IMG/VR virus record: IMGVR_UViG_3300042345_000598
Location: 1 to 30,058 of that record
Strand: one strand, 5' to 3'
Length of the DNA: 30,058 bases
DNA from: a virus
The position numbers and the translations under genes are program-made. Under the pieces are notes generated by a model, which ran no database searches, was not told the origin of the DNA, and was given only the letters and a program-made list of their open reading frames with translations. This document shows, one piece after another, positions 1 to 9,300 of this stretch. Position 1 is the first letter of the stretch; each line of letters begins with the position of its first letter.

Positions 1-720
1 TCTTTTTTGTGATCCATCAGATAATAAAATTAGTGTATTTGGATCTGGGCAAGGTTTGGGCGGATCTCCTCTCTCCGGATCACCTGTTGGTGTTTTTGTC
101 GGTTCCCCCGGTCGCTGAATCGGCGCCCGAACGGCTTTGACTCTATCGGCACCACTCTCATTATTGACAACAGTAAATCCTGCAATTGGACGACCAAAAA
201 AAGAGGTTAGCGTTGGTCGTGAAATAAATGAAGACTGCGCTCCTGCGGCAATTGAATTAACTGCTTGCGTAAGAGTGCTAACTCTGGTAGCGTTCGTTGT
301 TAAACTATTATTGAATCCAACGCCTGCTACAACGCCTCCAGGACCTATAGAAGATGTTCTTGCGGGTGCAGAAGTGGCAACTCCTCTAGGTGAGGATGGT
401 GCTGATCTTGAAGCTGAAGTTGAGGATGAAGGTGAAGATGAAGGTGAAGATGATGCTCCACCGCCAGCCGATCTACTTGGTGAGGATGTTCTGCTGGCAC
501 CGCCACTGCTGCTACTGCTGGATCCACCACTGCTTCCGCCGCGGCCGCCGCCTCCACCGCCGCCGCCTCCTCCTCCGCCGCCGCCGCCGCCTCCGCCGCC
601 GCCGCCTCCACCTCCTCCACCACCGCCGCCGCCTCCGCCGCCGCCGCCGCCTCCTCCGCTGCCGCTACCGCCGCCGCCGCCGCTACCGCCTCTTCCACTT
701 CCGCTTGAACGTGATGCCAT
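1..720 (-). CDS. Glycine-rich virion protein, N-terminal part (runs off the left edge)
   Basis: The reading frame starts at an ATG (720-718) eight bases after a strong Shine-Dalgarno AAGGAGG and stays open for 240 codons to the window edge. Residues 1-21 are Ser/Gly/Arg-rich, residues 22-59 are 38 consecutive glycines, and about 60-120 are Ser/Gly/Ala/Pro-rich. From about residue 121 the composition becomes ordinary. At the edge, Cys224 opens CPDPNTLILLSDGS, which resembles the start of Hint (Hedgehog/intein) domains. It follows the baseplate genes in the same direction, with 16 bases separating it from the upstream gene, so a virion role (fibre, adhesin or baseplate appendage) is inferred. 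The low-complexity tract leaves other frames open too, but only this frame has the ribosome site and operon position. The C-terminus is unknown. Confidence 0.8.
   Translation of the reverse strand, partial: MASRSSGSGRGGSGGGGGSGSGGGGGGGGGGGGGGGGGGGGGGGGGGGGGGGGGGGGGGRGGSSGGSSSSSSGGASRTSSPSRSAGGGASSSPSSSPSSSTSASRSAPSSPRGVATSAPARTSSIGPGGVVAGVGFNNSLTTNATRVSTLTQAVNSIAAGAQSSFISRPTLTSFFGRPIAGFTVVNNESGADRVKAVRAPIQRPGEPTKTPTGDPERGDPPKPCPDPNTLILLSDGSQKR
544..657 (-). repeat. Codon tract for 38 consecutive glycines
   Basis: This run of GGN codons mixes GGC, GGA and GGT in irregular order, so it is not a perfect trinucleotide microsatellite. Its GC content is far above that of the surrounding late genes. 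It encodes residues 22-59 of the glycine-rich protein. Mixed synonymous codons suggest that the poly-glycine is kept at the protein level or that the tract is old. The tract could still change length by slippage. Confidence 0.9.
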
Positions 721-728
721 TTTTTATT

Positions 729-735
729 CCTCCTT
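729..735 (-). promoter_or_regulatory. Strong ribosome binding site of the glycine-rich gene
   Basis: AAGGAGG on the minus strand, eight bases before the ATG at 720 and directly after the stop codon of the upstream gene (737-739). It fixes the start of the glycine-rich protein. It is one of the few clear Shine-Dalgarno sequences in the window. Confidence 0.85.
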
Positions 736-736
736 A

Positions 737-3700
737 TTAGAAACTACCAGCCCACTGGTCAGACCAAGAATCCCATACGATTGGACTCCATCCGCCTTGA
801 GTGTCTATTTGTTCTTTTGTAAGTTGTAATGTAGTTGTAGTCATTTGTGCAGTAAATCCTTCTACTGTTAATGGACTTAGTTGAGTTCTATCAACCCAGA
901 TGTCTGATGATGGATTTAAATCCATAATTCCATCATAAACTGTTACGAAGTAAGGGGTCACATTTTCAATTCTTGTTGCAAATGGTTGTGATATTTCAAC
1001 TACTTCTCTATAATTTAGCGTAATCACACCTTTGCCGGCGCTAGTGGGATTAATACCACTACGAGTCACTCCGATACCAATTAAATCAGTAGCGTACTTG
1101 GCGTCATAAGATGTAAAAAATGTATCTTCATTATTTAGAAGAGTATTATCACCTAATAAAAGATCAATTTCAGTCGTATATGGTGTTGGTCTTAACTCAC
1201 CTCTCTTCATGTCAATACTATTCTTAACTTCCGTTTCTTTAATTTGGAATGTCGTAGTCTTAAAGTTATCTACAAATAAACCACTCTTAAATCTATCAAT
1301 ACCATTCACATCTTTAATAGTTAGAGTTGAAGTATCTTTTTCCAGTAATGATAATGTAGTGTAATACTCTAGATTCTTAATTCTATTTTCGAGTCTTGCA
1401 ATATCTTTCATCTGATATCTTTTATGCTCAGTAAGAATTACTAAAGCACTTTCTGCGTTACACTGATAAGGTGGAATAATCACAGTAGCAATTTCCAGAG
1501 CATTTTCAATTGGTTCTGGTGGTAGTGGATTATCTGATGGTTCTCCCTGTCTCACTTGAAGGGTATTATCTCTGGATAGATAAATTTTATCAATTCTTCC
1601 TACGTAATAAGAATAATTAGATACTATGGAAGTATCTGATGCGATAATATTTCGTGCAGAATTTCCAGTAACACCAAAAGATCTACCTAAGAATTCTAAT
1701 GGTGACCTAGAATTCTCTAAAACTATGTAATTAGCGACTCTAGGACGTAAATCAATTGTGTCGCCATTATTGATTCCATCTGTAAATGGAACTTCGCACC
1801 AATCATACTGAGCATAAGAATCTATAGTAGTCAGATCTCCGGTATCAGAGTCTGAATATTCTCCTCTTTCAAAAACAAGTGTTATTTTTTTGGATGGTGG
1901 AAGTTTATCTTTATTTAATAGTAAGGATGAATAATCATAAATGTAATTTTTTGTTCCTTGAGAAAAAGTATAGTTGTCCGAAATATCATTAGAACTTATC
2001 TCTATAGTATTAATAGTTCCACTTGTTCCAGATTCTCTGAAGGTAATTATTTCATCCTCCAAAAATGTATTATCAGAAATCAAAACATAATTTATTGTGG
2101 TTGAATTCACTTTACCTACATATCTTCCCACAGCAAGACTATTAGATCCATAAATTTCCTCACCAATAATTAAATCATCAACTGTTCCATTTGCACCATT
2201 AATATCAATTAATGAAAGTGATGGTAAAATAGGATCAGAAGTATTACTTGATTCAAAAACCCCATAAATCTTACTTACATCCGGATAATTTAAACAAATT
2301 TCAGAGTCTTGAACTCTTGTTCCATAAGGATAATTTCCATAAACTAATCCATCATTTAATGTAGTAGCGCCAATTCCAGAACCTGGATTTGAAGATTTAT
2401 CTAGAGTAAGAGTTGAAATTTTAATCTTATTCTTTTGTTTTGCCTTAATTTTAACTCTTTGAATAGTTGCTATGAGTCTTGCATCACTATTAGTTCCAAG
2501 ACCAAATATTGAAAGCCCTCTATTATTATCAGTAAATGAGAACTTATCTGAAGAAAGTGGTTCTAATTCTCCATCTTTCCTAACTAACACATAGTCTTCC
2601 TCATCAAATGGAACGAAAAACTCGGTTGATTCTAATGCCGTCGGAGAAATTGTAACTGCATTTGCCGAAATTTGTACGTCAAACTCTCTTCTAATAAACA
2701 GATATGAATCTGTTAAATCTACCGTTGATACATTTTCTTTGGGTAGAGGTGTAAATAAAGTGTTATTTGATGATTCTTTAAGCGGAGACTTTAGTAAGAA
2801 GATATTATTTAAATTAACCGCAGATGAAGGTAACGCACCTTCACATATTCCGGCAACGGTGGTAATTCCTGCAATAGTAAATGATTTTTCTGATACTGAT
2901 ACTACCCGTGAGTATGTAAAAGTAGAAATTCCAGGAACATTATATGTTACTATATCGTTTTTCTTTAGTGCTACATTAAAGAATAAATCTGGATTACTTG
3001 TGCGTACAGTGCTAATTCCAACAGAAGCGGTACTAATTGAAACTGGACCAAAATCTGCAACAACAATGGGTTTAACATCTCCAGTAAAAGTATATGCTGT
3101 ACCAACAATTCCATATAAAGAACTTACATCAGATACCCCATACTCAGTTACTGCTATTGAAACTCTTGCATTAGTTTCTTTATCATCAAATATTAACTTT
3201 TCTCCAACTTGGAAGTTTCCTTCAATATTGTATGCAGTGATAATTCCAGAGTTAGATGTTGCATATCGTAAAAACGCAGTTGCTCCACTTGCTTTTCCTT
3301 TAATATGAGTTGGAATCGTTAGTGTAGTTGGTTCATTCAATGTAAATTCATTATACATTTGAATATCATACAATGAAATATCCCATTCATTGAGATTCTC
3401 CACACTTTCATTATAAAGACCAGATTCTAAAGCAAAATCATAAACTCTTGCCAATCCAATTTCTTTCCCCGGAGCAGTAGTCTGAGATACGCCAACTCTA
3501 GAATCTCTGAGGCTTACGATATAAGAACCATCTATTTCTAAAGAAGGAGCTCCATAAACACGATTTAAAGTAAATGATGAACCATTGGCAAAATTGATAT
3601 ATTGATTTCTAAGTTCTTTTGTAGTTCTTGGTTTTACAAAATCTAAAAGTTGAGTTCCTAAATTTTCTACTTCATATCCTTGAATATATGCCTTACCTGC

Positions 3701-4771
3701 AGATATTTTATAAACACCTAAGTCTTCACTTGGTGTTAGTCCCTGAGAAGTAATTTCCTCGGGAAAATAAGCACCATCGTTTCCTAGGAAATCATTTAAA
3801 GATTCTTTTACTTCTATTGTAAATGGTCTTACATAATAATCTCCAGATTCATCATAAGTTCTTCTGGCAAATTCCTTTGCAATTTCATCATATTGAGCAT
3901 TGCGATTTAATTTTTTAAGATCTCCTTCAAGAACTCTAAAAATTTCAACATAATTTTTATCGGTTACTGAATTGGTTTCATTAACAGTAATCTGTCTTTT
4001 ATCTAATACTGCAGTAATCTTGAATCTATCTGAACCAGGAGCTGCAAAGTTAGAAAATCCTCTTGCATTATCATATAAAGAGGAATCATCATCTGCGGTA
4101 ATAATTTCCTCAAATATTTCAAATCCAACACTATAAGACGGAAAATTATTGTTCCAATCTAAAATAATATTTTGAGTTGGTACATTTATGAAATATCCAC
4201 GGATAAAATATACTCCCTCATTTACAATAAGAGCAGAACCAAGTACATTTGGATTTTCTACAATTGTCGTACAGAAAGATTGTCCTGAATTTATCTGAGT
4301 TAATGTAGAGAATCCTGGAGATACTACAGACTCGGTTAGTAAATTTTCCTGACTTAAGAAAGAATTTGCATCAGATTTAAATGTACAATACAAAAGGGTA
4401 AATGGATTACCCTCTTCTCCTGCTTTGAGTATTCTTACAACCCTAGCTCTAGCACCAGAATCTTCTCCTATAATGTCCCGATTTAATAAATTATCAATGT
4501 AACTATCTACAGATACTCCATTAAAAGTAGGTTGAATTTGCACTCCTATGAGGTTAGGAATATAATTCAATCCACCGGGAATTACCAATGAACCCTCTTT
4601 GAAAATATGATTTCCGAAGGTTTCAATTTGATTTTGGAGTATTGATTGTAGAGTGGTTAGTTCTCTTGCTTGTACTGGTTGTCCAGGTTTAAAAAGAACC
4701 TTATAAAAGTTCTTATTCGCATCAAAATCATCAAAATATGGAGATACATTGAGATTAGTTTCTTGAGGCAT
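737..4771 (-). CDS. DUF4815-like virion structural protein (1,344 aa)
   Basis: The N-terminus (MPQETNLNVSPYFDDFD, then QARELTTLQSILQNQIETFG and HIFKEGSLVIPGG at about residues 35-70) matches my memory of the DUF4815 family of phage structural proteins, where an ARELTTLQSxLQ helix is followed by a dGSvvxGG strand. The rest is long, beta-rich, rich in Thr/Ser/Asn and lacks membrane segments. A helical stretch (about residues 1120-1200) is followed by a C-terminus ending in WSDQWAGSF. It starts six bases after the gp8 stop and ends just before the Shine-Dalgarno of the glycine-rich gene. A role in the baseplate periphery or a fibre connector is inferred from position. The exact function is unknown; DUF4815 is a family name, not an activity. 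Confidence 0.8.
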   Translation of the reverse strand: MPQETNLNVSPYFDDFDANKNFYKVLFKPGQPVQARELTTLQSILQNQIETFGNHIFKEGSLVIPGGLNYIPNLIGVQIQPTFNGVSVDSYIDNLLNRDIIGEDSGARARVVRILKAGEEGNPFTLLYCTFKSDANSFLSQENLLTESVVSPGFSTLTQINSGQSFCTTIVENPNVLGSALIVNEGVYFIRGYFINVPTQNIILDWNNNFPSYSVGFEIFEEIITADDDSSLYDNARGFSNFAAPGSDRFKITAVLDKRQITVNETNSVTDKNYVEIFRVLEGDLKKLNRNAQYDEIAKEFARRTYDESGDYYVRPFTIEVKESLNDFLGNDGAYFPEEITSQGLTPSEDLGVYKISAGKAYIQGYEVENLGTQLLDFVKPRTTKELRNQYINFANGSSFTLNRVYGAPSLEIDGSYIVSLRDSRVGVSQTTAPGKEIGLARVYDFALESGLYNESVENLNEWDISLYDIQMYNEFTLNEPTTLTIPTHIKGKASGATAFLRYATSNSGIITAYNIEGNFQVGEKLIFDDKETNARVSIAVTEYGVSDVSSLYGIVGTAYTFTGDVKPIVVADFGPVSISTASVGISTVRTSNPDLFFNVALKKNDIVTYNVPGISTFTYSRVVSVSEKSFTIAGITTVAGICEGALPSSAVNLNNIFLLKSPLKESSNNTLFTPLPKENVSTVDLTDSYLFIRREFDVQISANAVTISPTALESTEFFVPFDEEDYVLVRKDGELEPLSSDKFSFTDNNRGLSIFGLGTNSDARLIATIQRVKIKAKQKNKIKISTLTLDKSSNPGSGIGATTLNDGLVYGNYPYGTRVQDSEICLNYPDVSKIYGVFESSNTSDPILPSLSLIDINGANGTVDDLIIGEEIYGSNSLAVGRYVGKVNSTTINYVLISDNTFLEDEIITFRESGTSGTINTIEISSNDISDNYTFSQGTKNYIYDYSSLLLNKDKLPPSKKITLVFERGEYSDSDTGDLTTIDSYAQYDWCEVPFTDGINNGDTIDLRPRVANYIVLENSRSPLEFLGRSFGVTGNSARNIIASDTSIVSNYSYYVGRIDKIYLSRDNTLQVRQGEPSDNPLPPEPIENALEIATVIIPPYQCNAESALVILTEHKRYQMKDIARLENRIKNLEYYTTLSLLEKDTSTLTIKDVNGIDRFKSGLFVDNFKTTTFQIKETEVKNSIDMKRGELRPTPYTTEIDLLLGDNTLLNNEDTFFTSYDAKYATDLIGIGVTRSGINPTSAGKGVITLNYREVVEISQPFATRIENVTPYFVTVYDGIMDLNPSSDIWVDRTQLSPLTVEGFTAQMTTTTLQLTKEQIDTQGGWSPIVWDSWSDQWAGSF

Positions 4772-4777
4772 AATTTT

Positions 4778-6331
4778 TTAGAATTGCAAAATAACTTTTA
4801 TATCTTCTTTTTGGTTTTGAGACCTGGTTATTGATGGTCTATTGTCCACGTAAATAATGTTTCCAGAGTATTTTTTAACTTCTGGATTGGACACTCCATT
4901 TGCGAAGGACTGTCCCAGATAATAATTTCTATTATTTATAGTGGTGGTGACGCCAGTAAACGTAGTATCAATTCCCAGATTCGAAGAACCTCCAGTAATC
5001 GTAACACTTCCTCCAGTAGATGGAGAAGCAGTAAATCTAGTCAAGTTAAATCCATATTGTGGAGAATTATTTTGAGTTCCATTAGTATTGAATCCAACGA
5101 AGGTTCTGTCTTGCCAATATTTAAGAACTCCAGTATTTTGATTGTAAGAGATAACTCTTCCTACTGCAGTTATTCCTGTTCCAACTGTTTGGAAAATTCT
5201 TGAATCTGCATCAAATGTGGTTGTACTATATGCTATACCAGATAATTTAATAGCATATACTGCACTTGCCCTATTTACATCAAGTATATTAGTTGAATTG
5301 AACGCTTCTGGGTTTTCAACTAAACCAATTCTCGCGATTTGGTTTCCAGTTATAAAATCTGGATTTTGGTCATCATTTTCAATTCTAGAATAAACTAAAA
5401 CATTAAAAGCACCAAGTTCTCTGTAAATATCTGCTCCGTGACCTCCTTTTGGTGGAATGATTACATCAAAAGTAGGTCTTGTTGTTCCGGTGGGTACACC
5501 ACCAGTTTCTAAATCAACTGAACCATAAGTATATCCAGATCCCCCATTTGAAATAGTAATAGATTCTACTTTTGACTCACTGTTGACTAGAATAGTTGCT
5601 TCTGCTCCAGTTCCATCACCTCTAATTGGCACTCTACTATAAACTCTGTTTGCAGTTCCAACACCAACACCACGATTAGTGATTGTTATAACCTTCAACT
5701 GTCCGCTTGTTGTTGCATTATTTCTAACTGCGGAGTCCCTATCACTCGTTTCCCAGTCAATAGGAACGGGTATGTAATCAGTAGAATCAAATTTTACAAT
5801 TTCACTAGGTCTAATTGTATAAAGATATTTCCAAATATATCCATCGCCACTATTTCCTGCCGATCTTGGTTCTAGATCAGTGAAAGTTGGTTCATCCAGT
5901 GAAGGTCTTCCACTTGGAGTTTCTGGACTTATTCCATTATCTAGGCAAATATAAACTCGATAATCACTATTCAATACGTAATAATTTGCGTAATAAAGAC
6001 TTGTAGCTCCAGATGGTTTTGAAGTATTATTGCGACTAATATCGTGGCGATACATATCATAAGTTGTTCCAGATGACCAGGTAACCTTCCTAATCATCTG
6101 TCTTACGTCATCAGATCTAATTCTCTTCAAAGCAATCATAGTATCGTAATAGTCATTCTCCTGATCAAAATTATCAATAGGTGCAGGAGGAGTAACATCC
6201 CAGGTTGAAGAATAATCAGTTGCGTTAGGTAATCCTATAAAAGAGTAATAAGCATTATCGGTGGTTGTTATTCCCGAAACAAAACTCTTCGCATTCAGTA
6301 TTCTTAATTGGTCAGTTATAATTGCAGACAT
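4778..6331 (-). CDS. gp8: Baseplate wedge protein gp8
   Basis: 517 aa. The N-terminal half has the look of cyanophage gp8: MSAIITDQLRILNAKSFV, YYSFIGLP, WDVTPPAPIDNFD, and a SGDGYIWKYLYTI stretch near residue 165. T4 gp8 is 334 aa, so this version is longer; the extra C-terminal half is Gly/Thr/Ser-rich beta-type sequence with two GG(S/T)GYTYGS-like turns similar to those in the giant protein upstream. In T4, gp8 is one of the proteins that build the baseplate wedge, and its position after the gp7-type gene fits. A CATAAATA box 19 bases upstream of the ATG suggests that it can be transcribed late on its own as well as by read-through. The start is the first ATG after that box. Confidence 0.85.
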   Translation of the reverse strand: MSAIITDQLRILNAKSFVSGITTTDNAYYSFIGLPNATDYSSTWDVTPPAPIDNFDQENDYYDTMIALKRIRSDDVRQMIRKVTWSSGTTYDMYRHDISRNNTSKPSGATSLYYANYYVLNSDYRVYICLDNGISPETPSGRPSLDEPTFTDLEPRSAGNSGDGYIWKYLYTIRPSEIVKFDSTDYIPVPIDWETSDRDSAVRNNATTSGQLKVITITNRGVGVGTANRVYSRVPIRGDGTGAEATILVNSESKVESITISNGGSGYTYGSVDLETGGVPTGTTRPTFDVIIPPKGGHGADIYRELGAFNVLVYSRIENDDQNPDFITGNQIARIGLVENPEAFNSTNILDVNRASAVYAIKLSGIAYSTTTFDADSRIFQTVGTGITAVGRVISYNQNTGVLKYWQDRTFVGFNTNGTQNNSPQYGFNLTRFTASPSTGGSVTITGGSSNLGIDTTFTGVTTTINNRNYYLGQSFANGVSNPEVKKYSGNIIYVDNRPSITRSQNQKEDIKVILQF

Positions 6332-6349
6332 TTTACAGAGTTTTTTATC

Positions 6350-6357
6350 TATTTATG
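6350..6357 (-). promoter_or_regulatory. T4-type late promoter box CATAAATA before gp8
   Basis: The minus strand reads CATAAATA, one base from the T4 late consensus TATAAATA. It overlaps the TAA stop of the giant gene (TCA TAA) and lies 19 bases before the gp8 ATG. Placement between two late genes and closeness to the motif support the call; there is no transcription data. Confidence 0.6.
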
Positions 6358-9300
6358 AGGTGTAATTTGAATACTTTAGTTTATTGAATCTTCTTACAGT
6401 AGGTGATGTTGAAATACCAGCAATACCATTGTTATAAATTCCAAAGGAGTTTGGTTCAGTTCTAGTGAGATTTGATAATCTACCCCAGGAATAATTTCCA
6501 AAATAAGAACTACGTCCAATTCCAGTTAATCCATTGTAATTTCTAACACTTACAGTGACTCGAGTCACATAAGTAACTCCTACGCCAGGAACACTAGTCT
6601 GGGCAATTGAAACTGCAACTGCTTGGTAAATGTTATCTAGGTATGTTGATCCAAGACCAACTACAGATCCACCACTGTTAAGTGAAGTTACTCCGTTTCC
6701 GACATTGGAATTATCAATAATAAAATAATAACCAGTTTGAATTCCACTAATACCAGTAGTTGCAACACCAACTTGGTTAATAGAAAGATCTCTTAGATAA
6801 GAATTCCGAGGAACAAACAAGTCAAATGTAATGCCCGTTGAAGCAATTCCTGTTGTAACTGTAGAAATACCTGTTATAATTCCAAAATCTCCACTATAAC
6901 TTACATCTCTTATCTCTTCATATTTTGGTATTGGTGATTCAATTAGAACTTGAGGTGGATTAGTTGAAGTATATCCATAACCAGAATAAGATACGGTAAT
7001 GCTAGTAACTACACCTGCAGTAATTGATGCAGTAGCAGTTGCAAAAGTTGTCCCGATTCCAACAGGAGATGAGATAGAAACTGATGGTGCAGTAGTATAT
7101 CCAACACCACCACCAATGATGCTAATTGATGTTATTGATCCACCAACCGAAACAACGGCAGATGCAGCTGCACCAACAAGTTCATCCTGAGATACAATTA
7201 AGACCTTTTTCTGAGGTTTTTCTGCAGTTCCATTTTGAATATATTCATCAGCACTATCAAAGAAAGTTTTGACGCTTTCTACAAATATTTCAGTTGAAGA
7301 TGATGTGACATTTTGTATGATATTGGTTACTGGGTAAATATAAGGTTCATATTGAACTCTATCTTTAGTCACACTGACCTCATCAATTACAAGATCAGTC
7401 ATTTGCTTACACCAAGTCACCGGTCTCAGTAAATTAACATCATTAGAAATACCAGTTCCAGAATATACATTTGTTCTTACGATGTCTGAAGATACAATTT
7501 CATTTACAGATCTCTTTGTTTGTTTGTATAATGAATCGTCAGAATTAATCTGAAGAGTATCTCCTGGTTTAACTGTTTCTAGAATATCAGTAAAACTAGT
7601 ATCAACATCACCAGTTCCCCTATAAAATAATAGTTTTGATGTATCAGTTTCCTTAGGTGGTTCTGTGAATGTAATTATACTTCCTCCTTTGAAAATATAA
7701 CTTTCTCCTGGAACTTGCAGAACATCATTGATAAAGATCAATAATGTTGATTCCACATCAATATTTGATCCAATTTTTGATCTAATAGTAGTTTGATTTC
7801 CATTGATCTTGATAGGAAACTCTATTCTTTCACCATCAAATAAAGAGTCAATAGGATCTAATACCTGAAGATCTCCAATAGTCCATCCAGAAAACTCATC
7901 ATTATAAGTTCTTTCAATACTGATCTGGAATTCATCAAAAGTTAATGTTGAATTAGTAGGAATTCCTACAACACCAGTAATTGGTACAGTAAGAATTTCT
8001 CCTGGTTGATATGCATAACCGTAATTCTTAATTTCAAAACTAATTACACTTGATCCTTGTCCCACGACAATATCAACAACTGCTTCGGTTCCCACTCCAG
8101 ATTTTGACTCTGAACTGTAAATCAATGGAATATTACTATAAGAAAGTGGAGCATCGAAGAATACATATGGTGGGTTAGTGGATGTATATCCAGTTCCTGG
8201 ATTTGTAACAGCAACACTTACAATGCGGCCACCACTTACTGCTGCAGTACCAATAAATTGGATATTTGGATCATATAGACTTGAAGTGCCGACACCAACA
8301 TTTACAACTTGATAACCACTTCTATATCCAGAACCACTGTTTCCAATACTAATGGATTGAATTGTACCTGCAATAGAAACTACTGCGGTTCCACCAGCAG
8401 AAACTAATGGTTGATATCCAAATCCCTTAGTAGATCCAACAGAAACTATAATTCCTCCTCTAGGAAGATTGGATGCATTAATATCTGATGTATTTGAAGT
8501 TGCGGTTCCTACAAAAGTAACACTACTGATACCACTGGTTTCAGAAAGATCGTATCCACCAATTACACTAATAGCCCCTGGACGTGAAGGTAGTTGGAAG
8601 ATACTATTAATTAGCAGAACCGAATTGCTTGTAGAGAACCCAGCAATATTATTCTTCTGCGAAGTCAATCTAAACTCAGAAGTGAATCCATCAAATCTAT
8701 CTGATATATCATCAAAAATATAATTTTTACTGTAGGTTTCATTGATAGAATTTTCAACTCCAGATCTTAAGAATACTCTACCACCAAATGTAGAACTTGT
8801 GGAAATTCCGGTATAGTCAGTTTCGTCAAATTTGTCTGGATTTTCAATAGGAACATTGCCGTATGGAGGTGCCGAAAAACTAATACTATTATCAATAATA
8901 TTATAATTGCCTTGAATTTTAGTTATTAATGCTCCAATGGCATGAGTTGCAATACCAGTTCCCATCCAAGGGCGGACAACAGATACTACATTGGTACTTC
9001 CAATGCCTACACCTGTCACTTTCATAATTTCGTCACCAATTTTAATCATATCTCCACCGAAGAATGAAGTAATTCCGGAGAATGATATTGAGTCATCAAA
9101 CACTTGAACGTTAGATGCAAGAGTTGTTGTAATTGCAGTAGCGACAATTGGTGACTGAATTACGTTATCAATTAAAATTAATGCTTTTGCGTTTTGATTT
9201 TTACTAGTAAATAAGTGAGTACTGCCGATGCCAACACTTGTAATATTCAAAACATTTGGAACAGCACGTAAAGCTTCAGATGCAGAAGCACTTACCTTTA

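Noticed and set aside
345-698. Minus-strand frame rich in Ala/Glu inside the glycine tract
   Set aside because: Frame-shifted shadow of the low-complexity GGN tract, starting inside the real gene.
137-829. Long plus-strand frame coding for a poly-proline protein
   Set aside because: It is the complement of the poly-glycine tract, has no ribosome site and runs against all neighbouring genes; the minus-strand glycine frame has a strong Shine-Dalgarno and operon position.
2739-3308. 189-codon plus-strand frame
   Set aside because: Lies fully opposite the DUF4815-like gene, with composition expected from a shadow and no ribosome site or promoter.
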